43,748 nucleotides of DNA from Moheibacter stercoris (GCF_040545805.1 NZ_JBEPMO010000019.1:1-43748), one strand, 5' to 3'. Positions 1 through 8,988 are shown, counted from the stretch's first letter. The notes: generated by a model from the letters alone, not told the origin. Program-made: numbers and translations.

Positions 1-47
1 TATTCCTTTGCGCAACTTTGCGTTATAAATTATAAAATGCTAAATCT

Positions 48-64
48 GGACCTCGGAGAGGTCC
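48..64. repeat. Short perfect hairpin, 7-bp stem, GGA loop
   Basis: GGACCTC, loop GGA, GAGGTCC. It forms a pair with the hairpin at 97-113: same loop, same stem length, and two compensated stem differences. No U-tract follows, so it is unlikely to be a terminator. Confidence 0.7.
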
Positions 65-96
65 AATAGCTGTAAACAATATAGTAAATACCATTC

Positions 97-113
97 CGAC
101 TTCGGAGAAGTCG
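97..113. repeat. Short perfect hairpin, sister of 48-64
   Basis: CGACTTC, loop GGA, GAAGTCG. Relative to 48-64 the stem has changed at one inner pair (C-G to T-A) and at the outermost pair, with pairing kept in both cases. This suggests that the fold, not the sequence, has been preserved, or that both come from one family of small palindromes. Confidence 0.65.
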
Positions 114-281
114 TATCAATCAACAATCTCCAAATCTAAAATCAGAACTCTAAAATCGTATATCGTAATTCGTAAATCAAATATTCCTTTGCGCAACTTT
201 TCTTTATAAATTATAAAAGCCAAAATCAGAATTCCAAAATCAGAATTCTCAAATCTCAATTCAAAAATCCCCCAGATTCCC

Positions 282-289
282 TACCTTTA
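282..289 (+). promoter_or_regulatory. Candidate -7 element of polA (TACCTTTA)
   Basis: TACCTTTA is one base off the Bacteroidota -7 consensus TAnnTTTG. It ends only 6 bases before the polA ATG at 296, so the transcript would start within a few bases of the start codon. No convincing -33 TTG is seen. Confidence 0.4.
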
Positions 290-295
290 CAACCT

Positions 296-3100
296 ATGAG
301 TTCAGAAGACAAACGATTATTTTTATTGGACGCTTATGCGTTGATTTTCCGTGGATATTACGCCTTTATCAAGAATCCGCGCATCAATTCCAAAGGATTC
401 AATACATCGGCCATTATGGGATTCACCAATTCCTTGCTAGATGTAATCAAACGTGAAAAACCCACCCATTTGGCGGTCGTTTTTGATGTCGGAGAAGCCA
501 CCGTTCGAACCGTTGATTTCGCCGCTTACAAAGCCAACCGAGAAGAAACGCCCGAAGCCATTCGTTTAGGAGTTCCTTATATCCAAGAAATCTTACGTGC
601 AATGTGCATTCCGGTACTTTTTGCAGAAGGATACGAAGCCGATGATGTCATCGGGACTTTGGCGAAAAAAGCCGAAAAAGAAGGATATACGACCTATATG
701 GTCACGCCCGATAAAGATTTTGCGCAATTGGTTTCAGACAAAATCAAAATGTATCGTCCGCCTGCATTTGGAAAAGGAATCGAGATTTGGGGCGTCGAAG
801 AAGTCAAAGAAAAATTCGAAATCGATGATCCGATGCAAGTCATTGATTATCTAGGGATGATGGGCGATAGCGTCGATAACATTCCTGGATTGCCAGGAGT
901 CGGAGAGAAAACCGCCAAGAAATTCTTGAAAGAATATGGAACACTGGAAAATCTTTTGGCGAATACGCACGAACTCAAAGGAAAACTCAAAGAAAACATC
1001 GAAGCCAACAAAGAATTAGGTCTTTTGTCCAAAAAGTTAGCGACCATTTTCACCGATGCACCCGTAGAATTTGACGAAGAAGATTTGGAAATGTGTGCAC
1101 CTGATGTGGAACGCGTGAAAGAATTGTTCACCGAACTCGAATTCCGTCAGATGTTGGATAATTTCTATCGAACGTTTAATGTCGGAGTTTCGACCGAACA
1201 AAAACCACAAACCGTTTCAGAAAAATCCATTCAAGCTTCTTTGTTTGGAGATGAAACCGAAGGCGAATTAGTGGAAGCACCGACAACTTTCCGCGATATC
1301 AATTCCTACGATCATTTGTACCAATTGGTAGAAGGAGCGATGGGAAGAAAGTTATTGCTTGACAAATTATTGAAACAAAATGAAGTTTGTTTTGATACGG
1401 AAACGACGGGATTGGATGCTTTAACCGCTGAATTGGTCGGGATTTCTTTTAGTTTCGAAGCCGGAAAAGGATATTACATTTCCTTCCCTGAAAATTTCGA
1501 CGAAGCAAAAGCTTTGATAGAGGAATTTAGACCATTTTTTGAATCCGAATCGGTTTTAAAAATCGGACACAACTTAAAATACGATTACAAAGTTTTACAT
1601 AAATACGGCATTCAGCCCAAAGGAAAGTCGTTTGACACGATGATTGCGCATTATTTGCTCAATCCCGACATGCGTCATAATATGGACGTTCTTTCTGAAA
1701 CCTATTTGCATTATCAGCCCATTTCGATTGAATCTTTAATTGGAAAAAAAGGAAAAAATCAATTACAATTCAACCAAGTCGAATTGGAAAAACAAAAGGA
1801 ATATGCGGTGGAAGATGCTGATGTTACTTTGCAATTGAAAGAATTTTTCGCTCCGCAGTTACCCGCAGTAAATGCGCAAAAATTGATGGAAGATTTGGAA
1901 ATGCCGTTGATGCAAGTTCTTTCGGAAATGGAAATTGAAGGAATCCGATTGGATACCGATGCTTTGGCGAAACAATCTGAAAAAATCACGGCTGATATTC
2001 TGAAATTCGAAAAGAAAATATTTGAAGATGCAGGTGTGGAGTTCAATTTGAATTCGCCGAAACAATTGGGTGAAATTTTATTTGACCATTTGAAATTGGA
2101 TCCCAAAGCGAAAAAAACCGCAACAGGCCAATATGCAACGGGAGAAGAAATTTTATCCAAAATGCGTGATAAACATCCGGTGATCAATGATATTTTGGAG
2201 TACCGTCAATTGCAAAAATTAAAATCGACGTATGTTGATGCCTTGCCAAAGGAAGTTCGTCCCGAAACAGGAAGAGTGCATACGACCTTTAGTCAAACCG
2301 TTGCGGCAACAGGTCGTTTAACGTCGGTGAATCCGAATTTGCAAAACATTCCGATTCGTTCGGAGCAAGGTCGCGAAATCCGAAAAGCTTTTGTAGCAAG
2401 AGATGAAAATCACGTCTTGGTTTCAGCCGATTATTCGCAAATTGAACTTCGAATCATTGCGGAATTATCCAAAGATCCGATGATGTTGGAATCTTTCCAA
2501 AAAGGCGAAGACATTCACAAAGCAACAGCAGCGAAAGTGTTTAATGTCGCTTTGGATGAAGTGACGCGCGAACAACGTAGTCACGCCAAAACCGTCAATT
2601 TCGGAATCATTTATGGGGTTTCGGCTTTTGGTTTGAGCGAACAAACAGGACTTTCTCGTTCGGAATCCAAACAATTGATCGATGCCTATTATGAAACCTA
2701 TCCGGTTTTGAAACAATACATTGAAAGTCAAATTCAAGTAGCACGCGAACAAGGGTATGTGGAAACGATTTTGGGTCGTCGTCGTTATTTGAAAGACATC
2801 AATTCCCGAAACGCAGTAGTTCGTGGACACGCCGAGCGAAATTCAGTCAATGCGCCGATTCAAGGAAGCGCAGCCGATATTATCAAAATTGCGATGATTC
2901 GTTTACAAGCTATTTTGAAACAAGATTTCCAAGCCAAAATGTTGTTGCAAGTTCACGATGAATTGGTTTTTGATGTGCCAAGAAATGAAGTCGATCGCTT
3001 GAAACCAATCATCAAAGAAACAATGGAAAATGCTGTCAATTTAAATGTTCCTTTAGAAGTGGAAATTGGCGTAGGCGATAATTGGTTGGAAGCGCATTAA
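296..3100 (+). CDS. polA: DNA polymerase I
   Basis: DNA polymerase I for Okazaki-fragment maturation and repair synthesis. The 934 residues match a full-length three-domain enzyme. The N-terminal 5'-3' exonuclease (about 1-300) carries YEADDVIGTLA and GDSVDNIPGLPGVGEKTA (H3TH region). The 3'-5' exonuclease domain (about 350-520) keeps DTET near residue 367 and YxxxD near 503 (YAVEDAD), so proofreading looks intact, unlike in many other bacterial PolI proteins. The polymerase domain has motif A DYSQIELR (about 712), motif B RSHAKTVNFGIIYG and motif C VHDE (about 888). The ATG start at 296 sits just after a promoter-like element. The gene stands alone and ends at a hairpin terminator. Confidence 0.98.
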   Translation: MSSEDKRLFLLDAYALIFRGYYAFIKNPRINSKGFNTSAIMGFTNSLLDVIKREKPTHLAVVFDVGEATVRTVDFAAYKANREETPEAIRLGVPYIQEILRAMCIPVLFAEGYEADDVIGTLAKKAEKEGYTTYMVTPDKDFAQLVSDKIKMYRPPAFGKGIEIWGVEEVKEKFEIDDPMQVIDYLGMMGDSVDNIPGLPGVGEKTAKKFLKEYGTLENLLANTHELKGKLKENIEANKELGLLSKKLATIFTDAPVEFDEEDLEMCAPDVERVKELFTELEFRQMLDNFYRTFNVGVSTEQKPQTVSEKSIQASLFGDETEGELVEAPTTFRDINSYDHLYQLVEGAMGRKLLLDKLLKQNEVCFDTETTGLDALTAELVGISFSFEAGKGYYISFPENFDEAKALIEEFRPFFESESVLKIGHNLKYDYKVLHKYGIQPKGKSFDTMIAHYLLNPDMRHNMDVLSETYLHYQPISIESLIGKKGKNQLQFNQVELEKQKEYAVEDADVTLQLKEFFAPQLPAVNAQKLMEDLEMPLMQVLSEMEIEGIRLDTDALAKQSEKITADILKFEKKIFEDAGVEFNLNSPKQLGEILFDHLKLDPKAKKTATGQYATGEEILSKMRDKHPVINDILEYRQLQKLKSTYVDALPKEVRPETGRVHTTFSQTVAATGRLTSVNPNLQNIPIRSEQGREIRKAFVARDENHVLVSADYSQIELRIIAELSKDPMMLESFQKGEDIHKATAAKVFNVALDEVTREQRSHAKTVNFGIIYGVSAFGLSEQTGLSRSESKQLIDAYYETYPVLKQYIESQIQVAREQGYVETILGRRRYLKDINSRNAVVRGHAERNSVNAPIQGSAADIIKIAMIRLQAILKQDFQAKMLLQVHDELVFDVPRNEVDRLKPIIKETMENAVNLNVPLEVEIGVGDNWLEAH

Positions 3101-3121
3101 GAACATAGCTAGAAAAAAATG

Positions 3122-3153
3122 AAAGCCTTGAAAGTTCAATCTCTCAAGGCTTT
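3122..3153 (+). terminator. Rho-independent terminator after polA
   Basis: The stem AAAGCCTTGA (3122-3131) pairs with TCAAGGCTTT (3144-3153) and runs into a T-rich stretch, 22 bases after the polA stop codon. Confidence 0.85.
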
Positions 3154-3233
3154 TCTGATTTTAAAAAATACCTCAAAATAGGTATTTTATTGATTTGTAA
3201 ATTAGAATAATTTGGGCATCTAAATCTTATTAT

Positions 3234-4577
3234 ATGACTAATGCAGTTAAATTCATACTACTATTCCTTTTGGGTGTATTATGTTTAACTCCTGTTGATG
3301 CACAAAATCCAACAACATCCGAAATGGCCCAATTAATTTCGGAAAATAAAACCTGGAAAATTCGTCGAATTGAGGCCGATGGACAAATGTTCAGTGTTCC
3401 TGCTGAAATGCAAGGGAAGAAAATGGTTTTTCAGAATGATAAGAACTTTTTCTTCTATCAACCATCTCAATCTGAACCTATTTCAATTATGAATTTTATG
3501 TACAATGGAAATACTTTGATTTCCTATTCCAACACGGAATACCATGCGTATGAGGTTCAGTTGGGCGATGTGGTTACACAAATAAAATTAAGGGAATTGT
3601 CAGATCCCGTGGGTGCATTTTATGTTTGGGAACCCGCTGATGAAGAAGCGACTGATCAGTATAATTTTTTACAACCCAATCAATCAAATTCCTTTTATAA
3701 TGGTACAACCAAAGCGAATGATTTGATTAAAAAAATCAATTCGAAAATGAAAATCGCAGAAGGAAATTTCTTCTTTTATGAATCGGGTGAAATTCCCATT
3801 GTTGTTCAAAAACATGAGATTAGTTTAGACAAAAGTTTAGGAGTCAAAATTTCCTATGTACTGAGTAAGAAAGAAGATGGGAAATTGCCAACTTATTATT
3901 CGTTTACTTTCTCACCTAAAGACATAAAAGAGGTTATCGATTTAGGAACACATAAAGATTCACCATTGGGAATTGCACGAGTGAAATTTTATGCTCACAC
4001 AGGTTTTCGGTCAGATTATACCACCAAAGACGATTTAGAAAAATCAGGAGTAAATTATGTGAATGTTTATTTTTTAAATATCAGGGAAAATAGTTTCCAA
4101 GAAATGAAAGATTACCTTTTGGCTCTCAAAAAGGAAAATGAGGAACATCCAGGGAAATTAGATCAATTTTTTGACCATGTTACTACCGATACATTTTGGG
4201 AATCTTATGAAGGAACTTCCAATAAATATACGCTTATAAATGGTGGTGTTCTTTCCAACACTCATTTTTATTTGACTTATAAAAGAAATCAAATAAAATC
4301 GGATGGTAAAAATTCGGAAAACGGTTATTTGGTAAAAATTCCTGCAAGTTCTATTCTTTATTTTCAAAAGCCAGAAGCAAATAAAGCAGATCCCTTCACC
4401 AAATTTCCCATGATGAAAGATATAGGTGTTGAATATTATCAATATGATGATGAATCGGAAGAATTTAAACCGGTTGGGAATTATGGTATGAGATTTCCGA
4501 TCTTTATGGAATTAGATGAGGAAGATGATAGTTTGATTACTTGGATTAAATATTTATTTGAACATCTAAAATATTAA
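3234..4577 (+). CDS. Secreted protein of unknown function
   Basis: A 447-residue protein that I do not recognise. An N-terminal signal peptide is clear: a basic start, a hydrophobic core FILLFLLGVLCL, and a likely signal peptidase I site after VDA (residue 23). The rest is soluble-looking, rich in aromatic and charged residues, with no visible membrane segment, repeat or catalytic motif, so an exported or periplasmic protein is inferred. Upstream, TTGATTTG and TAATTTG (about 3190-3212) resemble a Bacteroidota promoter. It is transcribed alone and ends at a strong bidirectional hairpin. Confidence 0.75.
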   Translation: MTNAVKFILLFLLGVLCLTPVDAQNPTTSEMAQLISENKTWKIRRIEADGQMFSVPAEMQGKKMVFQNDKNFFFYQPSQSEPISIMNFMYNGNTLISYSNTEYHAYEVQLGDVVTQIKLRELSDPVGAFYVWEPADEEATDQYNFLQPNQSNSFYNGTTKANDLIKKINSKMKIAEGNFFFYESGEIPIVVQKHEISLDKSLGVKISYVLSKKEDGKLPTYYSFTFSPKDIKEVIDLGTHKDSPLGIARVKFYAHTGFRSDYTTKDDLEKSGVNYVNVYFLNIRENSFQEMKDYLLALKKENEEHPGKLDQFFDHVTTDTFWESYEGTSNKYTLINGGVLSNTHFYLTYKRNQIKSDGKNSENGYLVKIPASSILYFQKPEANKADPFTKFPMMKDIGVEYYQYDDESEEFKPVGNYGMRFPIFMELDEEDDSLITWIKYLFEHLKY

Positions 4578-4586
4578 TCGAAAAGT

Positions 4587-4623
4587 AAAAGCCTTGTCAA
4601 AGCAAATTCTTGACAAGGCTTTT
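4587..4623. terminator. Bidirectional terminator between the secreted protein and pirin
   Basis: Perfect 14-bp stem: AAAAGCCTTGTCAA (4587-4600) pairs with TTGACAAGGCTTTT (4610-4623). There is a T-run on both strands, so it serves both convergent genes. The core CCTTGTCAA recurs in other intergenic hairpins of this window. Confidence 0.9.
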
Positions 4624-4644
4624 TTTACCCTAAAAAATGAAAAA

Positions 4645-5373
4645 TTATTTCAAATAGTCTGGTAATTCCATCGGAACTTCCATCAATAAAATTTCTGCGT
4701 TTTCGGTTGCTTCAAGTGTAAACGAATTCGTGTCCCAAATTCCAAAACCATCTCGACTATCCAAAACTTGATCGCCAATTTTCGCTGATCCATTTAGGAC
4801 AAATACATAGACACCATTTCCTTCTTTTTTTAAGGAATATTCTTTGGAAAATCCTTTGTCAAATTTCGCTAAATGAAACCAAGCATCTTGGTGAATCCAT
4901 ACACCTTCTTCATTTGGGTTAGGCGATACGATTTGTTGGAAATCGTTTCTTTTTTCTCCGTCTTGAATACTCGTTTGTTCGGCTCTTGGTGCAACACCCA
5001 CTTCTCTTGGGAAAACCCAAATCTGCAAGAATTTCACATCTTGGTCTTTGTTGTGGTTGTATTCGCTGTGTTGAACACCCGTTCCAGCACTCATCACTTG
5101 AATTTCTCCTTTTTGAATGACACCTTTTACTCCGGTTGAATCTTGGTGTTCCAAAGCTCCTTCGAAAGGAATCGAAATAATTTCCATATCACGATGCGGA
5201 TGAGCGCCGAAGCCCATTCCACCTTTTACTATATCGTCGTTCAATACACGCAAAACCCCAAAACTCATTCGGTTTGGATCTTGGTATCCGGCAAAACTAA
5301 AGGTATGATGAGAATCTAACCATCCGTGGTTGGCGTGTCCTCGACTGTTGGCTGGGTGAAAAATCGTTTTCAT
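4645..5373 (-). CDS. Pirin family protein (YhhW/quercetinase-like bicupin)
   Basis: A 242-residue bicupin of the pirin family, the usual size. The N-terminal cupin has the metal-binding signature: HPHRDMEI, then GTGVQHSEYN, with His and Glu ligands in place. The start MKTIFHPANSRGHANHGWL is the canonical pirin N-terminus and fixes the start codon. E. coli YhhW is a quercetin 2,3-dioxygenase in vitro, and other pirins are redox or iron sensors, so the true substrate here is unknown. It is monocistronic, convergent with the upstream secreted protein, and shares a terminator with it. Confidence 0.93.
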   Translation of the reverse strand: MKTIFHPANSRGHANHGWLDSHHTFSFAGYQDPNRMSFGVLRVLNDDIVKGGMGFGAHPHRDMEIISIPFEGALEHQDSTGVKGVIQKGEIQVMSAGTGVQHSEYNHNKDQDVKFLQIWVFPREVGVAPRAEQTSIQDGEKRNDFQQIVSPNPNEEGVWIHQDAWFHLAKFDKGFSKEYSLKKEGNGVYVFVLNGSAKIGDQVLDSRDGFGIWDTNSFTLEATENAEILLMEVPMELPDYLK

Positions 5374-5867
5374 AATAGTCTCTTATATTTTTCTTCCTAC
5401 AAAGTTCGGCAAAAACCAGTGCTTAGGCATTGATTTAGGATATGTTCGGAAAGGGTTTAGAGTGCTTAATTATTATGAACAATTAATTGAAACATTAAGA
5501 AATTAAGTTTTTTAAGTGACCTAAATATCGTAAATTAAAGTCCCTAAACTTACTTAAATTAGAATTTTTAACAAATGAAACCTTAAGAAATTAAGGAGGT
5601 TAAGTTGTTGATTCAAAATTATTTTTGATCTTATTTTCTTTATTATTCTTAATGCCTTAATGGTTTAAAAATATCAATCCTAAATAATTCAAATGAACCA
5701 TTAAGAAAATATAGATGGTTAAGTTTTTAAGTCAAAAATATTTAGATCTTATTTTTCTTTATAATTTTTAGGACCTTACTGGTTAAAAAAGAATTCCGAC
5801 ATTTTGTCAGCGTGACTTCTCTTGGTATTTATTTTGTCTAAAGCAATTCAATTAAAATCGAAATAAA
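5374..5867. repeat. 494-base intergenic gap with diverged ~100-bp palindromic repeats
   Basis: No gene is visible. Two clearly related units lie at 5573-5671 and 5691-5790. Each opens with AATGAA(A)CC(A/T)TTAAGAAA and closes with CCTTA(A/C)TGGTT plus an A-run, so the ends of a unit are inverted repeats of each other. A third partial copy of the left arm, GAAACATTAAGAAATTAAG, starts near 5489. The units are very AT-rich and have diverged. They stop just before the htpG promoter region. Confidence 0.7.
5798..5837 (+). promoter_or_regulatory. Candidate heat-shock promoter/operator of htpG
   Basis: An inverted repeat GACA-TTT-TGTC (5798-5808) is followed about 20 bases later by TATTTATTTTG (5827-5837), which resembles the -7 element. 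The htpG ATG is 31 bases further on. A palindrome just upstream of a chaperone promoter is a natural candidate for stress control, but no regulator is identified in the window and the assignment is inference. Confidence 0.4.
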
Positions 5868-7751
5868 ATGACAAAAGGAAGTATTAATGTATCGGTGGAA
5901 AATATTTTCCCCTTAATTAAGAAGTTCTTATATAGCGACCACGAAATCTTTTTACGCGAATTGATTTCAAACGCAACAGACGCAACCTTGAAATTAAAAC
6001 ATTTGACCAACATCGGTGAAGCCAAAGTTGAATACGGCAATCCGAAAATCGAAGTCAAAATCAACAAAGAAAACAACACACTTCACATCATTGACCAAGG
6101 AATTGGGATGACAGCGGAAGAAGTGGAAAAATACATCAATCAAGTAGCCTTTTCAGGTGCTGAAGAATTCCTAAATAAATACCAAGATTCAGCGAAAGAA
6201 TCGGGAATTATCGGTCATTTCGGTTTAGGTTTTTATTCGGCATTTATGGTGGCTGACAAAGTCGAAATCATCACGAAATCCTACAAAGATGAGCCTGCGG
6301 CGAAATGGACTTGTGATGGAAGCCCAGAATTTACCTTAGAAGCGCATGATAAAACCGAACGTGGAACGGAAATCATCTTGCATATTTCAGAGGATTCAAG
6401 AGAGTTTTTGGAAGAATTTAGAATCCGTGAATTGTTGAACAAATACAACAAATTCATGCCAATTCCAATTAAATTTGGAACGAAAACAGAAACCCTTCCA
6501 TTGCCTGAAGATGCGGCAGAAGACGCAAAGCCGGAAACAATCGAAGTGGATAACATCATCAACAATCCAACTCCAGCTTGGACCAAAAATCCAACAGAAT
6601 TGACCAAAGAGGATTACTTAAATTTCTACCGTGAATTGTATCCAACTCAGTTCGAAGAACCGCTTTTCTGGATTCATTTGAACGTGGATTATCCGTTTAA
6701 CTTAACCGGAATTTTGTTTTTCCCACGTTTAGGAAACAACATTAATATCGACAAAGACAAAATCCAATTGTACCAAAATCAAGTGTACGTTACCGATGAG
6801 GTAAAAGGAATTGTGCCAGATTTCTTGATGTTGTTGCGTGGAGTTATTGACTCGCCAGATATTCCGTTGAACGTATCGCGTTCGTATTTACAAGCCGATG
6901 GTGCGGTGAAGAAAATTTCGCAATACATCACAAGAAAAGTGGCCGATAAGATGAATTCTTTGTTGAAAGAAGATCGTGAAGAATTCGAGAAAAAATGGAA
7001 CGATATCAAAGTGGTTTTGGAATACGGAGTTGTTTCGGAAGAAAAATTTGCGGAGAAAGCAGACAAATTTATGTTGTTCCCAAATGTGGACGAAACCTAT
7101 TTCACTTGGGAAGAATTCAACGAGAAATTCAAAGAAATCCAAACGGATAAAGACGGAAATTTTGTCGTATTGTACGCTACGGATAAAAACCAACAAGATT
7201 CCTACATACAATCAGCAAAAGAAAAAGGTTACGAAGTCTTGTTGCTAGATTCCCCGATTGCGCCGCATTTTATTCAGAAATTAGAATATTCAAAAGAAAA
7301 AGTAACCTTTGCGCGTGTTGATGCGGATCACATCAATAATTTGATCAAAAAAGACGAGCCAATTGTAGCGCGTTTATCGGACGAACAAAAAGAAACCTTG
7401 AAAAAGGAAATTTCGGAAACCATCGATTCCAAAACCTACACCGTTCAATTGGAAGATTTGAGTTTGACCGATGCGCCGTTTATGATTACACAACCGGAAT
7501 TTATGCGTCGTATGAAAGAAATGCAGCAAACAGGTGGTGGCGGAATGTTCGGAATGGGTAATTTCCCAGAAATGTACAATTTGGTGGTGAATGCAAATTC
7601 TGATTTGGCAAACGAAATTTTGAACAAACCAGAAGAAGAGAAAAAAGTCTTGATCAATCAAGCATTGGACTTAGCGAAATTATCTCAAAACTTATTGACC
7701 GGTAAAGAATTAACCGATTTTATCAAACGTAGTTTTGAGAGTTTGAAATAA
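5868..7751 (+). CDS. htpG: Chaperone protein HtpG (Hsp90)
   Basis: Bacterial Hsp90, an ATP-dependent cytosolic chaperone. The 627 residues are full length (E. coli HtpG has 624). The N-terminal GHKL ATPase shows ELISNATDATLKL (the usual helix has NASDA), IIDQGIGMT and GHFGLGFYSAFMVADKV. The middle domain holds NVSRSYLQ, with the catalytic-loop Arg. The C-terminal dimerisation region ends near KRSFESLK. The ATG at 5868 gives the family-typical start MTKGSINVSVENIFPLIKKF. It is monocistronic, with a possible stress-responsive promoter upstream and a perfect terminator hairpin downstream. Confidence 0.98.
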   Translation: MTKGSINVSVENIFPLIKKFLYSDHEIFLRELISNATDATLKLKHLTNIGEAKVEYGNPKIEVKINKENNTLHIIDQGIGMTAEEVEKYINQVAFSGAEEFLNKYQDSAKESGIIGHFGLGFYSAFMVADKVEIITKSYKDEPAAKWTCDGSPEFTLEAHDKTERGTEIILHISEDSREFLEEFRIRELLNKYNKFMPIPIKFGTKTETLPLPEDAAEDAKPETIEVDNIINNPTPAWTKNPTELTKEDYLNFYRELYPTQFEEPLFWIHLNVDYPFNLTGILFFPRLGNNINIDKDKIQLYQNQVYVTDEVKGIVPDFLMLLRGVIDSPDIPLNVSRSYLQADGAVKKISQYITRKVADKMNSLLKEDREEFEKKWNDIKVVLEYGVVSEEKFAEKADKFMLFPNVDETYFTWEEFNEKFKEIQTDKDGNFVVLYATDKNQQDSYIQSAKEKGYEVLLLDSPIAPHFIQKLEYSKEKVTFARVDADHINNLIKKDEPIVARLSDEQKETLKKEISETIDSKTYTVQLEDLSLTDAPFMITQPEFMRRMKEMQQTGGGGMFGMGNFPEMYNLVVNANSDLANEILNKPEEEKKVLINQALDLAKLSQNLLTGKELTDFIKRSFESLK

Positions 7752-7777
7752 ACTTTGTACACATTATTTAGTGAATG

Positions 7778-7812
7778 AAAAACGCTGTCCAATTCAATTG
7801 GACAGCGTTTTT
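7778..7812. terminator. Bidirectional terminator, perfect 17-bp stem
   Basis: Bases 7778-7794 (AAAAACGCTGTCCAATT) are exactly complementary to 7796-7812 around a single central C, with A/T runs at both edges. It lies between convergent htpG and the WG-repeat gene and can stop both. Confidence 0.93.
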
Positions 7813-7814
7813 TG

Positions 7815-8951
7815 TTATTCGATGAATTGCTCTTCGAATTTAATTTTTCTTTTTTTAGTTAAATCAGGAACTAAAACTGGAGTTGGAATGAAGCTGAAAA
7901 CTTCAAATTTCTTTTCGGTTTTTGCTTCATATTCATAACCTTCTTTATCTACAAAATAGTAGTAACCATCTCGTTCTACTTTTGCGAAACCTGTTTCGTG
8001 ATTAAAATAAAATTTTTCTGCATAGATTGCTGGAATTATAACGCCATCGATGTTTGCATAACCATATTTGTCATTTAAAACCGTGCTGAAAGAATTGTTA
8101 AAACCATATCTGAACTCATCGTAAATCACAGGAACTGTTATTTCGCCCGAAGTGTTTATGATGCCAATTTTATCGTTGGTTTTGGCTAAATAATAAGCGG
8201 CGTTTTCGTTGGTGAAAGTTAATGTTAATTCATCATAGGTAGGTTCGCTAACTTCTAATCCTTCGAAATTAACTAACCCTAATTTTCCATTATTTTTCAC
8301 AATGGCAGTTTGGTCGTAAAACGTTTTGGTGAATTCGTATTTGGGTTCAATTACGATATTTTCTTGGGAATCTTTATAACCCCATTTTCCGTTTGAGAAA
8401 TAAGGTCGAGGTTGTAAATATTGGTTTGATTTTATGAAAATATAAGGCGTTTCCCAAGTTTTTGAATCACTAAGAATGAAAAGATTTCCACTTCTTTCAT
8501 AAAAATTCATTAAGACTAAATTTCCATTTTCATCTTTTCCAATACGTATTCGATCAATTTGAATGGTGCTGAATAAAACAGGAATTATTAATTGTTTCTT
8601 ATTGAAATAGACTTCAAAAAATCGTTTTTTAAGTTTTCCTTCCAAAATTAATTCTTTTTGAATATAGCCTTCATTAGTTAAATCAGTATATTCAATTTTT
8701 ACTTTATTGTCGCCTAAGTATTTGATAGTGAAAAAATCAGATTCAATTCCAAGGTTGAATAACAAAGTAGCATTATAGGGATTTTCTTGTTTTTTAGTCG
8801 GAATAGAATAGCCATAATATTCTCCATCGATTTCTGAGAATGAATGTTCGAATTTAGAAAATTCTTTGGTTCGATTGAATTGATACGTGCCGCAAGAATG
8901 TAATAATAACGAACTAACCAATAGGATGAAAAAAGCAAAAAATGGTTTCAC
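7815..8951 (-). CDS. WG-repeat lipoprotein
   Basis: A 378-residue predicted lipoprotein. The signal peptide ends in the lipobox LLHSC (Cys20). After about 170 residues with no recognised motif, the C-terminal half carries about four WG-type repeats (WGYKDSQENIVIEPKYE, LGLVNFEGLEV, IGIINTSGEITVPVIYDEF, YGYANIDGVIIPAIYAEKF), which stack as beta units. WG-repeat proteins are widespread in Bacteroidota and mostly uncharacterised; surface binding roles are suspected. It stands alone, with a well-formed -7 element upstream. Confidence 0.85.
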   Translation of the reverse strand: MKPFFAFFILLVSSLLLHSCGTYQFNRTKEFSKFEHSFSEIDGEYYGYSIPTKKQENPYNATLLFNLGIESDFFTIKYLGDNKVKIEYTDLTNEGYIQKELILEGKLKKRFFEVYFNKKQLIIPVLFSTIQIDRIRIGKDENGNLVLMNFYERSGNLFILSDSKTWETPYIFIKSNQYLQPRPYFSNGKWGYKDSQENIVIEPKYEFTKTFYDQTAIVKNNGKLGLVNFEGLEVSEPTYDELTLTFTNENAAYYLAKTNDKIGIINTSGEITVPVIYDEFRYGFNNSFSTVLNDKYGYANIDGVIIPAIYAEKFYFNHETGFAKVERDGYYYFVDKEGYEYEAKTEKKFEVFSFIPTPVLVPDLTKKRKIKFEEQFIE

Positions 8952-8980
8952 ATTAAAATGTATTAGGTTGAAGTTACTAT

Positions 8981-8988
8981 CAAATATA
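8981..8988 (-). promoter_or_regulatory. -7 element of the WG-repeat gene (TATATTTG)
   Basis: On the minus strand TATATTTG matches TAnnTTTG exactly. A TTG lies 16 bases upstream, at a suitable -33 distance. The ATG at 8951 is about 26 bases beyond the inferred start site. Confidence 0.6.

Larger units (their letters stand above)
1..262. repeat. Repeat-rich intergenic region upstream of polA
   Basis: No gene is visible here. A 37-base direct repeat beginning TATTCCTTTGCGCAACTTT occurs at 1-37 and again, slightly diverged, at 182-218. A 14-base unit CAAAATCAGAATTC is perfectly doubled at 221-234 and 235-248, with a decayed third copy at 249-262. Two small hairpins lie at 48-64 and 97-113 (listed separately). 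The look is that of decayed, dispersed intergenic repeats of the kind common in flavobacterial genomes. I see no coding potential. Confidence 0.7.

Noticed and set aside
2465..2830. Long antisense ORFs inside polA, htpG, carB and argC
   Set aside because: They mirror the codon bias of the true genes, have no family features, no promoter and no start context of their own.
5820..5837. Sigma-54 promoter for htpG (TTGGTATTTATTTTGTC)
   Set aside because: The GG is at the right distance from the second block, but the invariant GC is GT and no sigma-54 activator site is seen.
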